A DNA stretch of 51,739 bases from Lachnospiraceae bacterium UBA7054 (GTDB lineage: Bacteria > Bacillota > Clostridia > Lachnospirales > Lachnospiraceae), in assembly GCA_002492725.1 (NCBI GenBank), contig DLAF01000039.1, positions 1 to 51,739 of the forward strand. The letters are read 5' to 3'. Below the pieces are notes generated by a model. The model had not been told where the DNA came from. It ran no database searches and saw only the letters and a program-made list of their open reading frames with translations. The translations under genes were made by a program, and so were the position numbers. The first letter of the stretch is position 1; each line of letters starts with the position of its first letter. This document shows positions 1 to 7,910 of this stretch, piece by piece.

Positions 1-173
1 ATTTCCTCCTACTCGATCGCGTATAAGCAGAGCAGGAAGACTTACGGAGCAGGCATCATGCTTGCATGAATGCATGATCCGGGAGGCTTACGGCGAGCAA
101 CGCGAACTCGAGATGCGCAGCGTCTCGAGTCTGCTTATACGCACATGCAAAGCATCTCGAGTCTGCTTATACG
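1..173. repeat. Repeat-rich spacer upstream of flbD
   Basis: This non-coding stretch is built of short repeats. A 19-nt direct repeat, tctcgagtctgcttatacg, occurs at 123-141 and again at 155-173. The 13-nt arm gcgtataagcaga at 19-31 is the exact inverted complement of 130-142. A tight hairpin is formed by 107-129 (ctcgagatgc / gcgtctcgag arms, 3-nt loop). A related copy, gagtctgcttatgtgc, lies between flhB and flhA (9037-9052), so this looks like a dispersed intergenic repeat rather than a gene. No reading frame of note was found in 1-313. Beyond the repeats the stretch holds only the candidate promoter and the flbD ribosome binding site. Confidence 0.7.
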
Positions 174-209
174 TATTCTAGGAATTTATAGAATTGGTAA
201 AAATTTTTT

Positions 210-238
210 TTGCAGTTTCAGAAAATGTGTGGTAAAAT
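210..238 (+). promoter_or_regulatory. Candidate sigma-A promoter for flbD and the fla/che cluster
   Basis: TTGCAG (210-215), a 17-nt spacer and TAAAAT (233-238) resemble a vegetative promoter with a good -10 and a weak -35. It lies after the repeat block and about 75 nt before flbD. In Bacillus, flbD follows flgE inside the operon. Here the repeats separate flbD from whatever is upstream, so a restart of transcription at this point is plausible but inferred. Confidence 0.45.
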
Positions 239-313
239 AAACAAGTTGCAGACCTTCTATTTTATTTTGTTCTGCATTTTGATTTTGGATTATCTTGGAA
301 GGGGAGGTTTCGC

Positions 314-499
314 ATGATAGAAGTTACGAAGATCAACGGCGTCAAGGTGTTGATTAACCCCGATTTATTGGAACTTGTCGAGGAGACGCCCGATACGGTG
401 CTCACCTTAACGACAGGTCGGAAAATAATTGTAAAAGAAAGTAGACAAGAAGTGAAAAATTTAGTAAAATCGTATAGAAAGGATATTTTTGCAGACTAG
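314..499 (+). CDS. flbD: FlbD/SwrD family flagellar protein
   Basis: A 61-residue protein starting at an ATG with GGAAGGGGAGG upstream. It matches the small FlbD family (SwrD in Bacillus): an N-terminal MIEVTKINGVKVLINPDLL stretch, a T-x-T-x-G-R-K-I turn and a lysine-rich C-terminal tail. Members are encoded just before motAB or fliL in Firmicute fla/che operons. In Bacillus, SwrD raises motor torque and is needed for swarming. The gene is followed 20 nt later by motA, fitting a role with the stator. No membrane segment is apparent. The family call rests on size, sequence pattern and position. Confidence 0.9.
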   Translation: MIEVTKINGVKVLINPDLLELVEETPDTVLTLTTGRKIIVKESRQEVKNLVKSYRKDIFAD

Positions 500-519
500 T
501 GTAAAGTAGGTGCATACAT

Positions 520-1317
520 ATGGATATAGCTTCAATTATCGGTTTGTTAGCGTGTTTGGCCCTGATGATCTTCGGTATGGTGTTCGGAAAGTCGTTCGCT
601 ACCGTGGCCAGTTTCCTGCACGCCCCCTCAGCGTTGATTACCTTCGGCGGCGCTTTATGTTGTATTATGGCGAGTTATTCCATGCCAAGTTTCGTTGCTG
701 GATTAAAGAGCATTACTCTGATCTTCAAGACGTCTACCATGAACGTGCCGGAGATTATTCAGAAGATTATAGACTTATCGAACGTTGCCCGTAAAGAAGG
801 TCTGCTCTCCCTGGAGGAAGCGGCCAGCGATATTGACGACGAATTTTTGAAAAAGGGCATTCTGCTGATTGTAGATGGTACAGATCCCGAGCTTGTGCGC
901 GCCATCATGGAGACGGAACTTGTCAGTGTGGAAGGCAGACACAAGGAAAAGATCGGCTTTTGGGAAAACCTGGGCGCCATGGGTCCTGCCTGGGGTATGA
1001 TCGGTACTCTGATCGGTCTGATCCTCATGCTGAAAGACTTGTCCGACCTTGCGGCAGTCGGCCCGAACATGGCAACGGCTCTGATTACTACGTTCTATGG
1101 ATCCGTCCTTGCGAACTGGATTTGCGCGCCTGTGGCCACAAAGCTGAAAGGCAAGAACGACGAGGAGATGATGGTGAAGGAGATCGAGATCGAGGGTCTG
1201 CTTTCCATTCAGGCAGGCGAGAACCCTCGTGTCATCGAGGAAAAATTGAAGTCCTTCCTTGCGCCTGCGGATAGAGGCTCCTCCGGTGAAGAAGGCGGAG
1301 GTGAGGAGAATGGCTAA
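520..1317 (+). CDS. motA: Flagellar motor stator protein MotA
   Basis: This 265-residue protein is the MotA/PomA stator subunit, which with MotB forms the ion channel that drives flagellar rotation. Two hydrophobic segments lie near the N terminus (about 5-20 and 35-52) and two more near 150-170 and 185-205, with a large charged cytoplasmic loop between them, the standard layout. The stretch GPAWGMIGTLIGLILML is the conserved third membrane segment. The C terminus is charged and ends in a Gly/Glu-rich tail. The stop overlaps the motB start by 8 nt (ATGGCTAA), so the two are probably translationally coupled. The start follows a modest AGTAGGTG ribosome binding site. Confidence 0.95.
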   Translation: MDIASIIGLLACLALMIFGMVFGKSFATVASFLHAPSALITFGGALCCIMASYSMPSFVAGLKSITLIFKTSTMNVPEIIQKIIDLSNVARKEGLLSLEEAASDIDDEFLKKGILLIVDGTDPELVRAIMETELVSVEGRHKEKIGFWENLGAMGPAWGMIGTLIGLILMLKDLSDLAAVGPNMATALITTFYGSVLANWICAPVATKLKGKNDEEMMVKEIEIEGLLSIQAGENPRVIEEKLKSFLAPADRGSSGEEGGGEENG

Positions 1318-2134
1318 GAAGAAACAGGAAGACCCGCCAAAAGGTTCACCGGCGTGGATGGCCACATTTAGTGATTTGATGAATCTTCTGCTCTGTTTCT
1401 TCGTGTTGCTTTTTGCAATGTCCAATGTGGATGAGGCGAAGCAGGAGGCAATCGTAGCGTCCTTGAACCAGGCGTTCTCCGTGTTTGATGGAGGCGCACA
1501 GGCAATTGGCGATGGGATTTTGATCAGTAACGGCGTCAGTCAGCTCAACGAGCTGGATGATTTTATAAACAGTACAGGTAAGCTCGACGAGGGCCAGACC
1601 GTCGATGAGGATATCGCGCAGGATTCGTCTGCGCAAGCTGCAAAAGAGCAGCTTGAGGAAGCGCAGATGGAAGAATCCGAGAAACTTGCGGAGAAGGTTC
1701 AGGAAGCCGTGGATGAGAAGGATATGCAGGATGAGGTTCAGGTGCAGTTCACTTCCCAATATGTCCAACTCACACTCAAAGGTTCTATCCTCTTTGATTC
1801 GGGGCAGACGCTTTTAAAAGAGGAGGCGAAGCCGGTGCTCGATCAGGTGGGACTGATTCTGGAACGGTATGCGACGGGAACCGTTGAAATCGAGGGACAC
1901 ACGGACAACGTGCCGATGTCGGGAGCAAAATACTCCAATAACAATGAGCTGAGCTCCGGGCGTGCACTTTCGGTGTTTGATTACATCCTTTCGGTGACAA
2001 ACTTAAACCCGGCGAATATCAAACATGCGGGCAGGGGAGAATATCTTCCGATCGCGGATAACGCGACACCCGAGGGAAGAGCGAAGAACAGAAGAGTAGA
2101 GATCAAGATTTACAACTCCATGAGCGCTTACTGA
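1310..2134 (+). CDS. motB: Flagellar motor stator protein MotB
   Basis: A 274-residue MotB/PomB protein. I chose ATG 1310 because GGAGGTGAGGA sits just before it and it begins the typical MAKKKQEDPP basic stretch; longer frames upstream run inside motA. A single membrane helix (about 16-37) carries the ion-binding aspartate Asp22 in TFSDLMNLLLCFF. A long Glu/Ala-rich linker follows, then an OmpA-like peptidoglycan-binding domain with EGHTDNVP and the GRALSVFDYI helix. The membrane segment, including the LCFF cysteine, looks more like sodium-type PomB than proton-type MotB, but ion choice cannot be settled from sequence alone. It forms the stator with MotA. Confidence 0.95.
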   Translation: MAKKKQEDPPKGSPAWMATFSDLMNLLLCFFVLLFAMSNVDEAKQEAIVASLNQAFSVFDGGAQAIGDGILISNGVSQLNELDDFINSTGKLDEGQTVDEDIAQDSSAQAAKEQLEEAQMEESEKLAEKVQEAVDEKDMQDEVQVQFTSQYVQLTLKGSILFDSGQTLLKEEAKPVLDQVGLILERYATGTVEIEGHTDNVPMSGAKYSNNNELSSGRALSVFDYILSVTNLNPANIKHAGRGEYLPIADNATPEGRAKNRRVEIKIYNSMSAY

Positions 2135-2199
2135 TCTCAGGAGCTTTAAGTCATAAGAAATCATAGATACAATATCTATAGAAGGAGAAACGAAAGGCT

Positions 2200-2727
2200 A
2201 TGAAGAAGAATCTGATTTCCATTATTATTCTGGCGCTTATGATCGTAAATATTGTTCTGACGGCGATTATGATGTTCAGTGTGGTCGGGGCCTCCAAAAA
2301 GACTGCCGCGCTGGTGGATAACATCGCCACAGCCATGGATCTGGAACTTGCAGCCAGCAGTGAAGGCGAAGCGGCTGAGGAGGTCATCTCCATGGCGGAT
2401 ACCGAGACCTATTCTTTTGCTGATAACATGACGATCCCATTGAAAAAGAGCGAGGGCGATGATAAAGATCACTATTGTATCGTTTCTATCACCCTTTCAA
2501 TCAACACCAAGGCCGACGGTTATAAGGAGTATGGCTCTGCTGAGAATCTGGCTACCAGAGAGGGGCTGATCAAAGACGAGATCAACGGTGTGTTTGCTCA
2601 GTATACGATGGAGGAGGCACGCGACAATCAGGAGATCATCAAGAAAGAGATCATAGACAGAATACAGCAAATGTTTGATTCCAAGTTTATCTATAACGTG
2701 TCCTTCGGTGACATCATGTTTGGATAG
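2200..2727 (+). CDS. fliL: Flagellar basal body-associated protein FliL
   Basis: A 175-residue protein with one N-terminal membrane helix (about 5-30) and an extracytoplasmic domain of about 140 residues. Its place between motB and fliM, the single-pass topology and the C-terminal pattern with a conserved Ile/Phe-rich end (IQQMFDSKFIYNVSFGDIMF) identify it as FliL, which surrounds and stabilises the stator units at the motor. The start ATG follows AGGAGAAACG. Sequence conservation in this family is low, so position is part of the evidence. Confidence 0.85.
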   Translation: MKKNLISIIILALMIVNIVLTAIMMFSVVGASKKTAALVDNIATAMDLELAASSEGEAAEEVISMADTETYSFADNMTIPLKKSEGDDKDHYCIVSITLSINTKADGYKEYGSAENLATREGLIKDEINGVFAQYTMEEARDNQEIIKKEIIDRIQQMFDSKFIYNVSFGDIMFG

Positions 2728-2765
2728 TACTTAGAGAAAATGACTGCCACAGGAGGTGAACTTTC

Positions 2766-3746
2766 GTGGGTGAGGTACTATCGCAGAGTGAGATAGATAA
2801 TCTGCTCGCCGCCTTGAGCAGCGGCGATCTGGACACCGAAGAGTTAAATAACGCGGATGATAAAAAAGTAAAAAATTATGACTTCAAACGTCCTACAAAG
2901 TTCTCCAAAGAGCATCTGCGGACATTGGAAATCATATACGAGCATTACGGACGGCTGCTCTCAACGAGTATGCCGGTGTATTTGAGAAAGAATATACAGG
3001 TCTCGGTAACAAGCTCCGAGACGGTCATATTCTCAGAATTTTCAAACTCTCTGTCTAATCCGGTGATCCTGGGCGTCGTAAACTTTCAGCCGCTTGGGGG
3101 CACGATTTTGATAGAGCTGGCATCCCAGCTGGGGTTTGCGATGATAGACAGGATGCTTGGCGGTTCGGGAGATCCCTTGGAAAAAACCAGGGATTTCACG
3201 GAAATTGAAATGACGATCATAGAGAAGATGATGGTAGTCTGTATGCAGCTCATGCGGGAACCGTGGAAGAATGTGGCGGATATCAATCCCATGATGGAGC
3301 GTATCGAGACAAACTCACAGTTTGCACAGATTATCGCCCCCAGCGATATGATCGCAATCGTCACCTTAAATATGAAAATAGGCGACGTTGAAGGATTTAT
3401 GAATGTATGTCTCCCCTTCTTCACGTTGGAGAGCGTCATGGATAAGCTCAATACGAAGTACTGGTACGCGAATCTGCAGGAGCATAACGAGGAGAATTTC
3501 GAGGAGTATGTCGAGGCCCTGATCAAGAGGGTGGATGTTCCTGTCAAGGCTGTGCTGGGAAAGACGAGCATATCAGTCACCGATTTTGTGAATCTGCAAC
3601 GCGGGGACATCATAAGACTAGATACCGAGGTGGATCAGGATCTTACAGTGTATGTGGGGAATATCAAAAAATTCACCGCACTTCCGGGTACCAGCCGAGA
3701 GAAGAATGCTGTGAGAGTCACTTCGGTGATTAGAGAGGGGGAGTAA
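2766..3746 (+). CDS. fliM: Flagellar motor switch protein FliM
   Basis: A 326-residue FliM, the switch-complex (C-ring) subunit that binds phosphorylated CheY and sets the direction of rotation. It starts with GTG behind a strong AGGAGGTGAA. The N-terminal LSQSEIDNLLAAL is the CheY-P binding peptide. The middle is a CheC-like domain without phosphatase residues, with the FliM stretch QLGFAMIDRMLGGSG. The C-terminal 80 residues form the SpoA/FliN-like domain. The length is normal for the family. FliY follows after 3 nt and carries a second copy of the N-terminal peptide. Confidence 0.97.
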   Translation: MGEVLSQSEIDNLLAALSSGDLDTEELNNADDKKVKNYDFKRPTKFSKEHLRTLEIIYEHYGRLLSTSMPVYLRKNIQVSVTSSETVIFSEFSNSLSNPVILGVVNFQPLGGTILIELASQLGFAMIDRMLGGSGDPLEKTRDFTEIEMTIIEKMMVVCMQLMREPWKNVADINPMMERIETNSQFAQIIAPSDMIAIVTLNMKIGDVEGFMNVCLPFFTLESVMDKLNTKYWYANLQEHNEENFEEYVEALIKRVDVPVKAVLGKTSISVTDFVNLQRGDIIRLDTEVDQDLTVYVGNIKKFTALPGTSREKNAVRVTSVIREGE

Positions 3747-3749
3747 AGC

Positions 3750-4982
3750 ATGGACGGAATGTTATCACAGGATGAGATTAACGCGCTGCTAAATGGCACG
3801 GATGAGCCGGCAGGCGATGATACAGCCGCAGATACAGCGGATGCCGCAGTATTTGATGGGCCTGAAGCTGACGATTCGCTCCTGACAGAAAGTGAGAAGG
3901 ACGCCATCGGTGAAGTCGCCAATATCAGTATGGGCGCTTCGGCGACCACCCTGTTTTCCATTGTAAACCGTAAGGTCAACATCACGACGCCTGTGGTCAA
4001 GCTGGCGACCTGGAAGAATGTACTGGAAGATTACGAGAAGCCCTGCGTATTTATTCTGATCAAGTATACACAGGGGTTGGACGGATCGAATATCCTGATT
4101 TTAAAGGAACATGACGTAAAGGTCATCACCGACCTGATGATGGGAGGTGACGGTACCAATACAGACGGAGAGCTGGGTGAGCTTCATCTTTCGGCAATTT
4201 CCGAGGCGATGAACCAGATGATGGGATCTTCCGCAACATCGCTCTCCACGATGCTTGGCAAGATGATTGATATCAGCCCCCCGGAGGCCAGTCTGGTGGA
4301 TTTGACCGCCTTTAAATCAGGCGGCGATATTGCGGATTTCCTGGAGGGAACCTTCGTCAAGATTTCTTTTAGGATGCAGATTGATGAGCTGGTAGATTCC
4401 ACCATCATGCAGTTGTATCCGGTGGATTTCGCAAAAGATATCTACCATACTTTCATTGTCAGCCAGGGGGCAGACAGCGAGGCTCCGGCAGCAGCGGCTC
4501 CGGACCCTACCCCGGCACCTGCACCTGCTCCGGCTCCGGCAGCAGCTCCGGCTCCACAGCCGATGCCGATGCAAATGCCGGCACAGGATATGAGCCAGAT
4601 GCAGATGATGCCGCAGATGGGAATGCCACAGATGATGCCCCAGATGGGAATGCCGCAGATGATGCCCCAGATGCCGATGCAGCCGGGCATGAATGTACAG
4701 CCGGTTCAGTTCCAGAATTTTGCAGCCGATTTTAATCCGATGCAGAGTCAGGAAAACATTGAGCTGATCAAGGATGTGCCGCTTGAGGTGACGGTGGAGC
4801 TGGGCAGGACTTCCCGGTCCATTGCGGAGATTTTGGATTTTGCACCGGGTACGATCATAGAGCTTGACAAGATCGCGGGCGAGCCGATCGACGTGCTGGT
4901 AAACGGAAAGTTTGTTGCAAAAGGCGAAGTAGTAGTAATCGAGGAAAGCTTTGGTATTCGGGTAACCGAAATTATCAAATAA
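3750..4982 (+). CDS. fliY: Flagellar motor switch phosphatase FliY
   Basis: A 410-residue FliY with three parts. An N-terminal MLSQDEINALL peptide binds CheY. A CheC-type phosphatase domain (about 45-235) has both active sites intact as D-x3-E-x2-N (DAIGEVAN) and S-x3-E-x2-N (SAISEAMN). The C-terminal FliN/SpoA domain (about 330-410) builds the C-ring. FliY both forms the switch and dephosphorylates CheY-P in Bacillus-type chemotaxis. The linker between domains is an Ala/Pro run followed by a Met/Pro/Gln-rich stretch with an internal 27-bp tandem duplication at 4614-4667. It is tightly linked to fliM (3-nt gap) and cheY (20-nt gap). Confidence 0.95.
   Translation: MDGMLSQDEINALLNGTDEPAGDDTAADTADAAVFDGPEADDSLLTESEKDAIGEVANISMGASATTLFSIVNRKVNITTPVVKLATWKNVLEDYEKPCVFILIKYTQGLDGSNILILKEHDVKVITDLMMGGDGTNTDGELGELHLSAISEAMNQMMGSSATSLSTMLGKMIDISPPEASLVDLTAFKSGGDIADFLEGTFVKISFRMQIDELVDSTIMQLYPVDFAKDIYHTFIVSQGADSEAPAAAAPDPTPAPAPAPAPAAAPAPQPMPMQMPAQDMSQMQMMPQMGMPQMMPQMGMPQMMPQMPMQPGMNVQPVQFQNFAADFNPMQSQENIELIKDVPLEVTVELGRTSRSIAEILDFAPGTIIELDKIAGEPIDVLVNGKFVAKGEVVVIEESFGIRVTEIIK
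4614..4667 (+). repeat. 27-bp tandem duplication in the fliY linker
   Basis: Two adjacent 27-nt units (4614-4640 and 4641-4667) differ at one base and encode the same nine residues, Q-M-G-M-P-Q-M-M-P. The unit is a multiple of three, so gain or loss keeps the frame. It sits in the low-complexity linker between the phosphatase and C-ring domains of FliY. Confidence 0.9.
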
Positions 4983-5002
4983 TATGTGATAGGAGAAGAG
5001 AG

Positions 5003-5365
5003 ATGGCAAAAAATATTTTAGTATGTGATGATGCAGCGTTTATGCGAATGATGATCAAGGACATCCTGACCAAGAATGGCTATAACGTGGCAGGAGAGGC
5101 GGAGAACGGCGCAAAAGCAGTCGAGAAATACAACGAGCTTAAGCCCGATCTTGTGCTGATGGACATCACCATGCCCGAGATGGACGGCATCCAGGCTCTC
5201 AAGAAGATTAAGGAGGGAGATCCGGGTGCTATGGTTATCATGTGTTCTGCTATGGGTCAGCAGGCGATGGTTATCGAGTCCATTCAGTCAGGCGCCAAGG
5301 ACTTTATCGTAAAGCCTTTCCAGGCAGATCGCGTACTGGAGGCTGTTAAGAAGGTCGTGGGATAA
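5003..5365 (+). CDS. cheY: Chemotaxis response regulator CheY
   Basis: A 120-residue single-domain receiver. Acidic pocket Asp9/Asp10, phosphorylation site Asp54 in VLMDITMPEMDG, switch residue Ser82 and Lys104 in VKPF are all present. CheY is phosphorylated by CheA and then binds FliM/FliY to control rotation. There is no output domain, and the position between fliY and fliO is that of cheY in Bacillus. The start follows AGGAGAAGAG. The stop overlaps the first base of fliO by one nucleotide. Confidence 0.96.
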   Translation: MAKNILVCDDAAFMRMMIKDILTKNGYNVAGEAENGAKAVEKYNELKPDLVLMDITMPEMDGIQALKKIKEGDPGAMVIMCSAMGQQAMVIESIQSGAKDFIVKPFQADRVLEAVKKVVG

Positions 5366-5748
5366 TGCTTCTCGCATTACCGGACAGGACTGACTCCTAT
5401 GTACAGCTTATAACGGTATTGCTGCTGTTTGTGTTTGTGCTGGCTGTCACGGCTGTGGTCACCAAGTGGATCGGCGGTTATCAAAAGGGAGTATCCGCAG
5501 GCGCAAACATGGAGCTTTTGGAAGCGCTTCGACTTTCTAATACCAAATATATCCAGCTGGTAAGGATCGGCAGGAAGTATTTGGCGCTTGCAGTCTGCAA
5601 AGATACTGTTACAATGATATCAGAGATTCCCGAAGAGGATTTACACTTTTCAGAGGGGTCTACCAGTGGCGTGTCCAGTTTTAAGGATGTGCTCACAAAA
5701 ATGCAGAGAGAAAAAATCCTGGAAAAAGAAGACGGGCGAGACGAATGA
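5365..5748 (+). CDS. fliO: Flagellar export apparatus protein FliO
   Basis: A 127-residue protein with a short N terminus, one membrane helix (about 15-37) and a cytoplasmic domain. The pattern MELLEALRLSNTKYIQLVRIGRKYLALAV matches the FliO/FliZ family, which helps assemble the FliP ring of the type III export gate. It overlaps cheY by 1 nt and fliP by 4 nt (ATGA), suggesting translational coupling. FliO proteins diverge strongly, so position immediately before fliP supports the call. Confidence 0.88.
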   Translation: MLLALPDRTDSYVQLITVLLLFVFVLAVTAVVTKWIGGYQKGVSAGANMELLEALRLSNTKYIQLVRIGRKYLALAVCKDTVTMISEIPEEDLHFSEGSTSGVSSFKDVLTKMQREKILEKEDGRDE

Positions 5749-6647
5749 AGAAATATTTTTCCGGATATGATTTGGCAAAATATATATGCCTGCTGATGGT
5801 GGCAGGCATATTGTATCTTAGTCAGGGGAATATCGTATATGCCGCAGAAGATACGACGAGCGCGGTGACGGATACCCCTTACCGGGAATCCAATCTCACC
5901 GGCACCAGCGCGGAGAGGACAAATCAGGATCCGCCCGGGGCATCGGAGACTGCCGAAGATCTGGCTGAATTGAATATTGCCAATACGGTGACGGTGACCT
6001 ATAATAACGGCAACGGAAGCGTTAATGGCGCGCTGCGCATTTTGGTGGTTCTGACGCTGATTGGGATTGCACCGACGCTGCTCATTATGTTAACCTCGTT
6101 TACGAGGATCATCATCGTGCTGCATTTTACGAGACAGGCGCTGAACACACAGACGGCACCGCCAAATACGGTTTTGATAGGTATCGCCCTATTTTTGACG
6201 TTTTACATTATGCAGCCGACGCTGACTGCGGTCTATACCGAAGCGGTGGTGCCCTACGAGGCGGGCGAACTGACACAGGAGGAAGCGCTTACGGCAGCGG
6301 CCGCACCGATCAGACAGTTTATGTATAAGCAGACACAGAAGAACGACGTAAACTTTTTTATGGATATCAGCCGCACGGAGTGGAGCGGCGAGCTGGACGA
6401 TATTCCGATGAGTATCCTGGTGCCGGCGTTTATTATCAATGAGCTCAGGCAGGCATTTATTATCGGCTTTTTGATCTATATACCGTTTATTGTGATTGAT
6501 ATGGTAGTGGCTTCTACTCTGATGAGCATGGGTATGATGATGCTGCCGCCGACGACGATTTCCATGCCCTTTAAAATACTTCTTTTCGTACTGGCGGATG
6601 GCTGGTATCTGATCATCAAGGGCGTGGTAGAGAGCTTTAATTTTTGA
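5745..6647 (+). CDS. fliP: Flagellar export gate protein FliP
   Basis: A 300-residue FliP, core of the export gate with FliQ and FliR. It begins with a cleavable signal peptide (hydrophobic 12-27, probable cut after VYA) and an approximately 60-residue low-complexity region. Four membrane helices follow, with the FliP hallmark TSFTRIIIVLHFTRQAL and the stretch MGMMMLPPTTISMPFKI. It is somewhat longer than typical 220-260-residue FliP because of the N-terminal spacer. It overlaps fliO by 4 nt. Confidence 0.97.
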   Translation: MKKYFSGYDLAKYICLLMVAGILYLSQGNIVYAAEDTTSAVTDTPYRESNLTGTSAERTNQDPPGASETAEDLAELNIANTVTVTYNNGNGSVNGALRILVVLTLIGIAPTLLIMLTSFTRIIIVLHFTRQALNTQTAPPNTVLIGIALFLTFYIMQPTLTAVYTEAVVPYEAGELTQEEALTAAAAPIRQFMYKQTQKNDVNFFMDISRTEWSGELDDIPMSILVPAFIINELRQAFIIGFLIYIPFIVIDMVVASTLMSMGMMMLPPTTISMPFKILLFVLADGWYLIIKGVVESFNF

Positions 6648-6689
6648 TTTTTAGGGTGGATTATCAGTGGGAAATGGAGGTACGGGTAA

Positions 6690-6959
6690 TTGACAGTCAA
6701 TGACGTTACGGCAATTGCCGAACAGGCGATCCTTACGATCATAAAGTGCGCCGCACCGATGCTTTTGGTATCACTTTGTGTGGGATTGGCGGTCAGCATT
6801 TTTCAGACAGTCACCTCCATTCAGGAGCAGACCCTGACCTTTGTCCCCAAAGTCCTGGCGATTTTTCTCTCGCTGGTTGTCATGGGACATTGGATCATGA
6901 ACCAGATGGTAGAGTTTATGACCGGGCTGTGGCTGAATTTTAACCAGTATTTACGTTAA
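6690..6959 (+). CDS. fliQ: Flagellar export gate protein FliQ
   Basis: An 89-residue protein with two membrane helices (about 15-38 and 50-75), the standard size and topology of FliQ in the export gate. TVTSIQEQTLTFVPK is the conserved cytoplasmic turn. The start is TTG at 6690, supported by GGAGG at 6676-6680; no in-frame ATG gives a complete first helix. Confidence 0.95.
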   Translation: MTVNDVTAIAEQAILTIIKCAAPMLLVSLCVGLAVSIFQTVTSIQEQTLTFVPKVLAIFLSLVVMGHWIMNQMVEFMTGLWLNFNQYLR

Positions 6960-6999
6960 ATGGCATCAGAACTACATTCCGTTTTTGGGAAGTGGCTTT

Positions 7000-7779
7000 A
7001 TGATAGATATAAGCTTTACCTATGCAGATTTGGAATATTTTTTACTGATACTGGTACGGATTAGCTGTTTTGTATATGCTGCTCCGTTTTTCAGCATGTC
7101 AAACGTGCCGAGAAGGGTGAGAATCGGATTTTCTATTTTTCTGTCCTATCTGCTCTATAACGCGATTGATCATAACGAGGTGGTGTACAGCAGCCTTTTG
7201 GGTTATGCCGTGATCGTAGCAAAGGAGGCGCTGACCGGTTTTGTCATCGGCTGGGGTGCGCAGATATGCAGTTCGGTGACTACCTTTGCGGGCAGCATTG
7301 CGGACATGGAGATTGGACTTTCCATGGTTTCCTTGATTGATCCGGCAACGAGACAGCAGGCCACCTTTACCGGCGTGTTTTATCAGTATATGTTCACTTT
7401 GTTTATGATTCTTTCCGGTCTCTATCAGTATCTGCTGCGGGCACTGGTGGACACTTTTACTTTGATTCCGATTAATGGTGCGGTGTTTAAGACGGAGGCG
7501 CTGCTTTCGTCTGTCCTCATGTTTCTGGCGGATTACATCGTGATCGGTTTTCGTATCATCCTGCCGATCTTTTGTGCTATGATTTTCTTAAACTGTGTGC
7601 TTGGTGTGCTGGCAAAGGTGTCTCCGCAGCTGAATATGTTTGCCGTGGGTATCCAGCTGAAAGTACTTGTGGGCCTGGGAATTCTTTTTCTGTCGATGCG
7701 GATGCTGCCGGCACTGTCGGACAATGTATTTGCACAGATGAAGCGGATGATCGTATCCTTTGTGGAGGGAATGATTTAA
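7000..7779 (+). CDS. fliR: Flagellar export gate protein FliR
   Basis: A 259-residue, very hydrophobic protein with about six membrane helices, placed after fliP and fliQ as in nearly all flagellar clusters. FliR completes the export gate. The segment SNVPRRVRIGFSIFLSYLL and a mid-protein IGLSMVSLIDP resemble family signatures. I chose ATG 7000 (MIDISFTYAD) with GGGAAG about 7 nt before it; a TTG at 6985 would add five residues and has no good ribosome binding site. Unusually, flhB does not abut but follows a 131-nt hairpin-rich spacer. Confidence 0.93.
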   Translation: MIDISFTYADLEYFLLILVRISCFVYAAPFFSMSNVPRRVRIGFSIFLSYLLYNAIDHNEVVYSSLLGYAVIVAKEALTGFVIGWGAQICSSVTTFAGSIADMEIGLSMVSLIDPATRQQATFTGVFYQYMFTLFMILSGLYQYLLRALVDTFTLIPINGAVFKTEALLSSVLMFLADYIVIGFRIILPIFCAMIFLNCVLGVLAKVSPQLNMFAVGIQLKVLVGLGILFLSMRMLPALSDNVFAQMKRMIVSFVEGMI

Positions 7780-7903
7780 AAATCATGCTGATGCACTGAT
7801 TTTTAAATCGCAAATTTGTGTAGGAGCATCACAAATTTGTTGGAGGGCAGACGCAAATTTGAGATTTGCGTCGCCTTCGTCGCATGAATGCTTCGAAATG
7901 AGG
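7774..7903. repeat. Array of hairpins between fliR and flhB
   Basis: A 12-nt perfect inverted repeat (atttaaaaatca, 7774-7785; tgatttttaaat, 7797-7808) overlaps the fliR stop. It is followed by three spaced copies of caaattt (7811, 7832, 7854). The last belongs to a perfect 9-bp stem, gacgcaaat (7850-7858) with atttgcgtc (7864-7872), loop ttgag. The block ends with gcatgaatgcttcgaaatgagg (split at 7882-7903), which resembles the leader of ispG (37772-37795). No T-run follows the stems, so this is not a standard terminator. Confidence 0.75.
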
Positions 7904-7910
7904 GCATGGT

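Noticed and set aside
4317..5009. 230-residue His-rich minus-strand frame
   Set aside because: Antisense to the fliY linker repeats; the composition is a product of the Met/Pro/Gln codons on the other strand.
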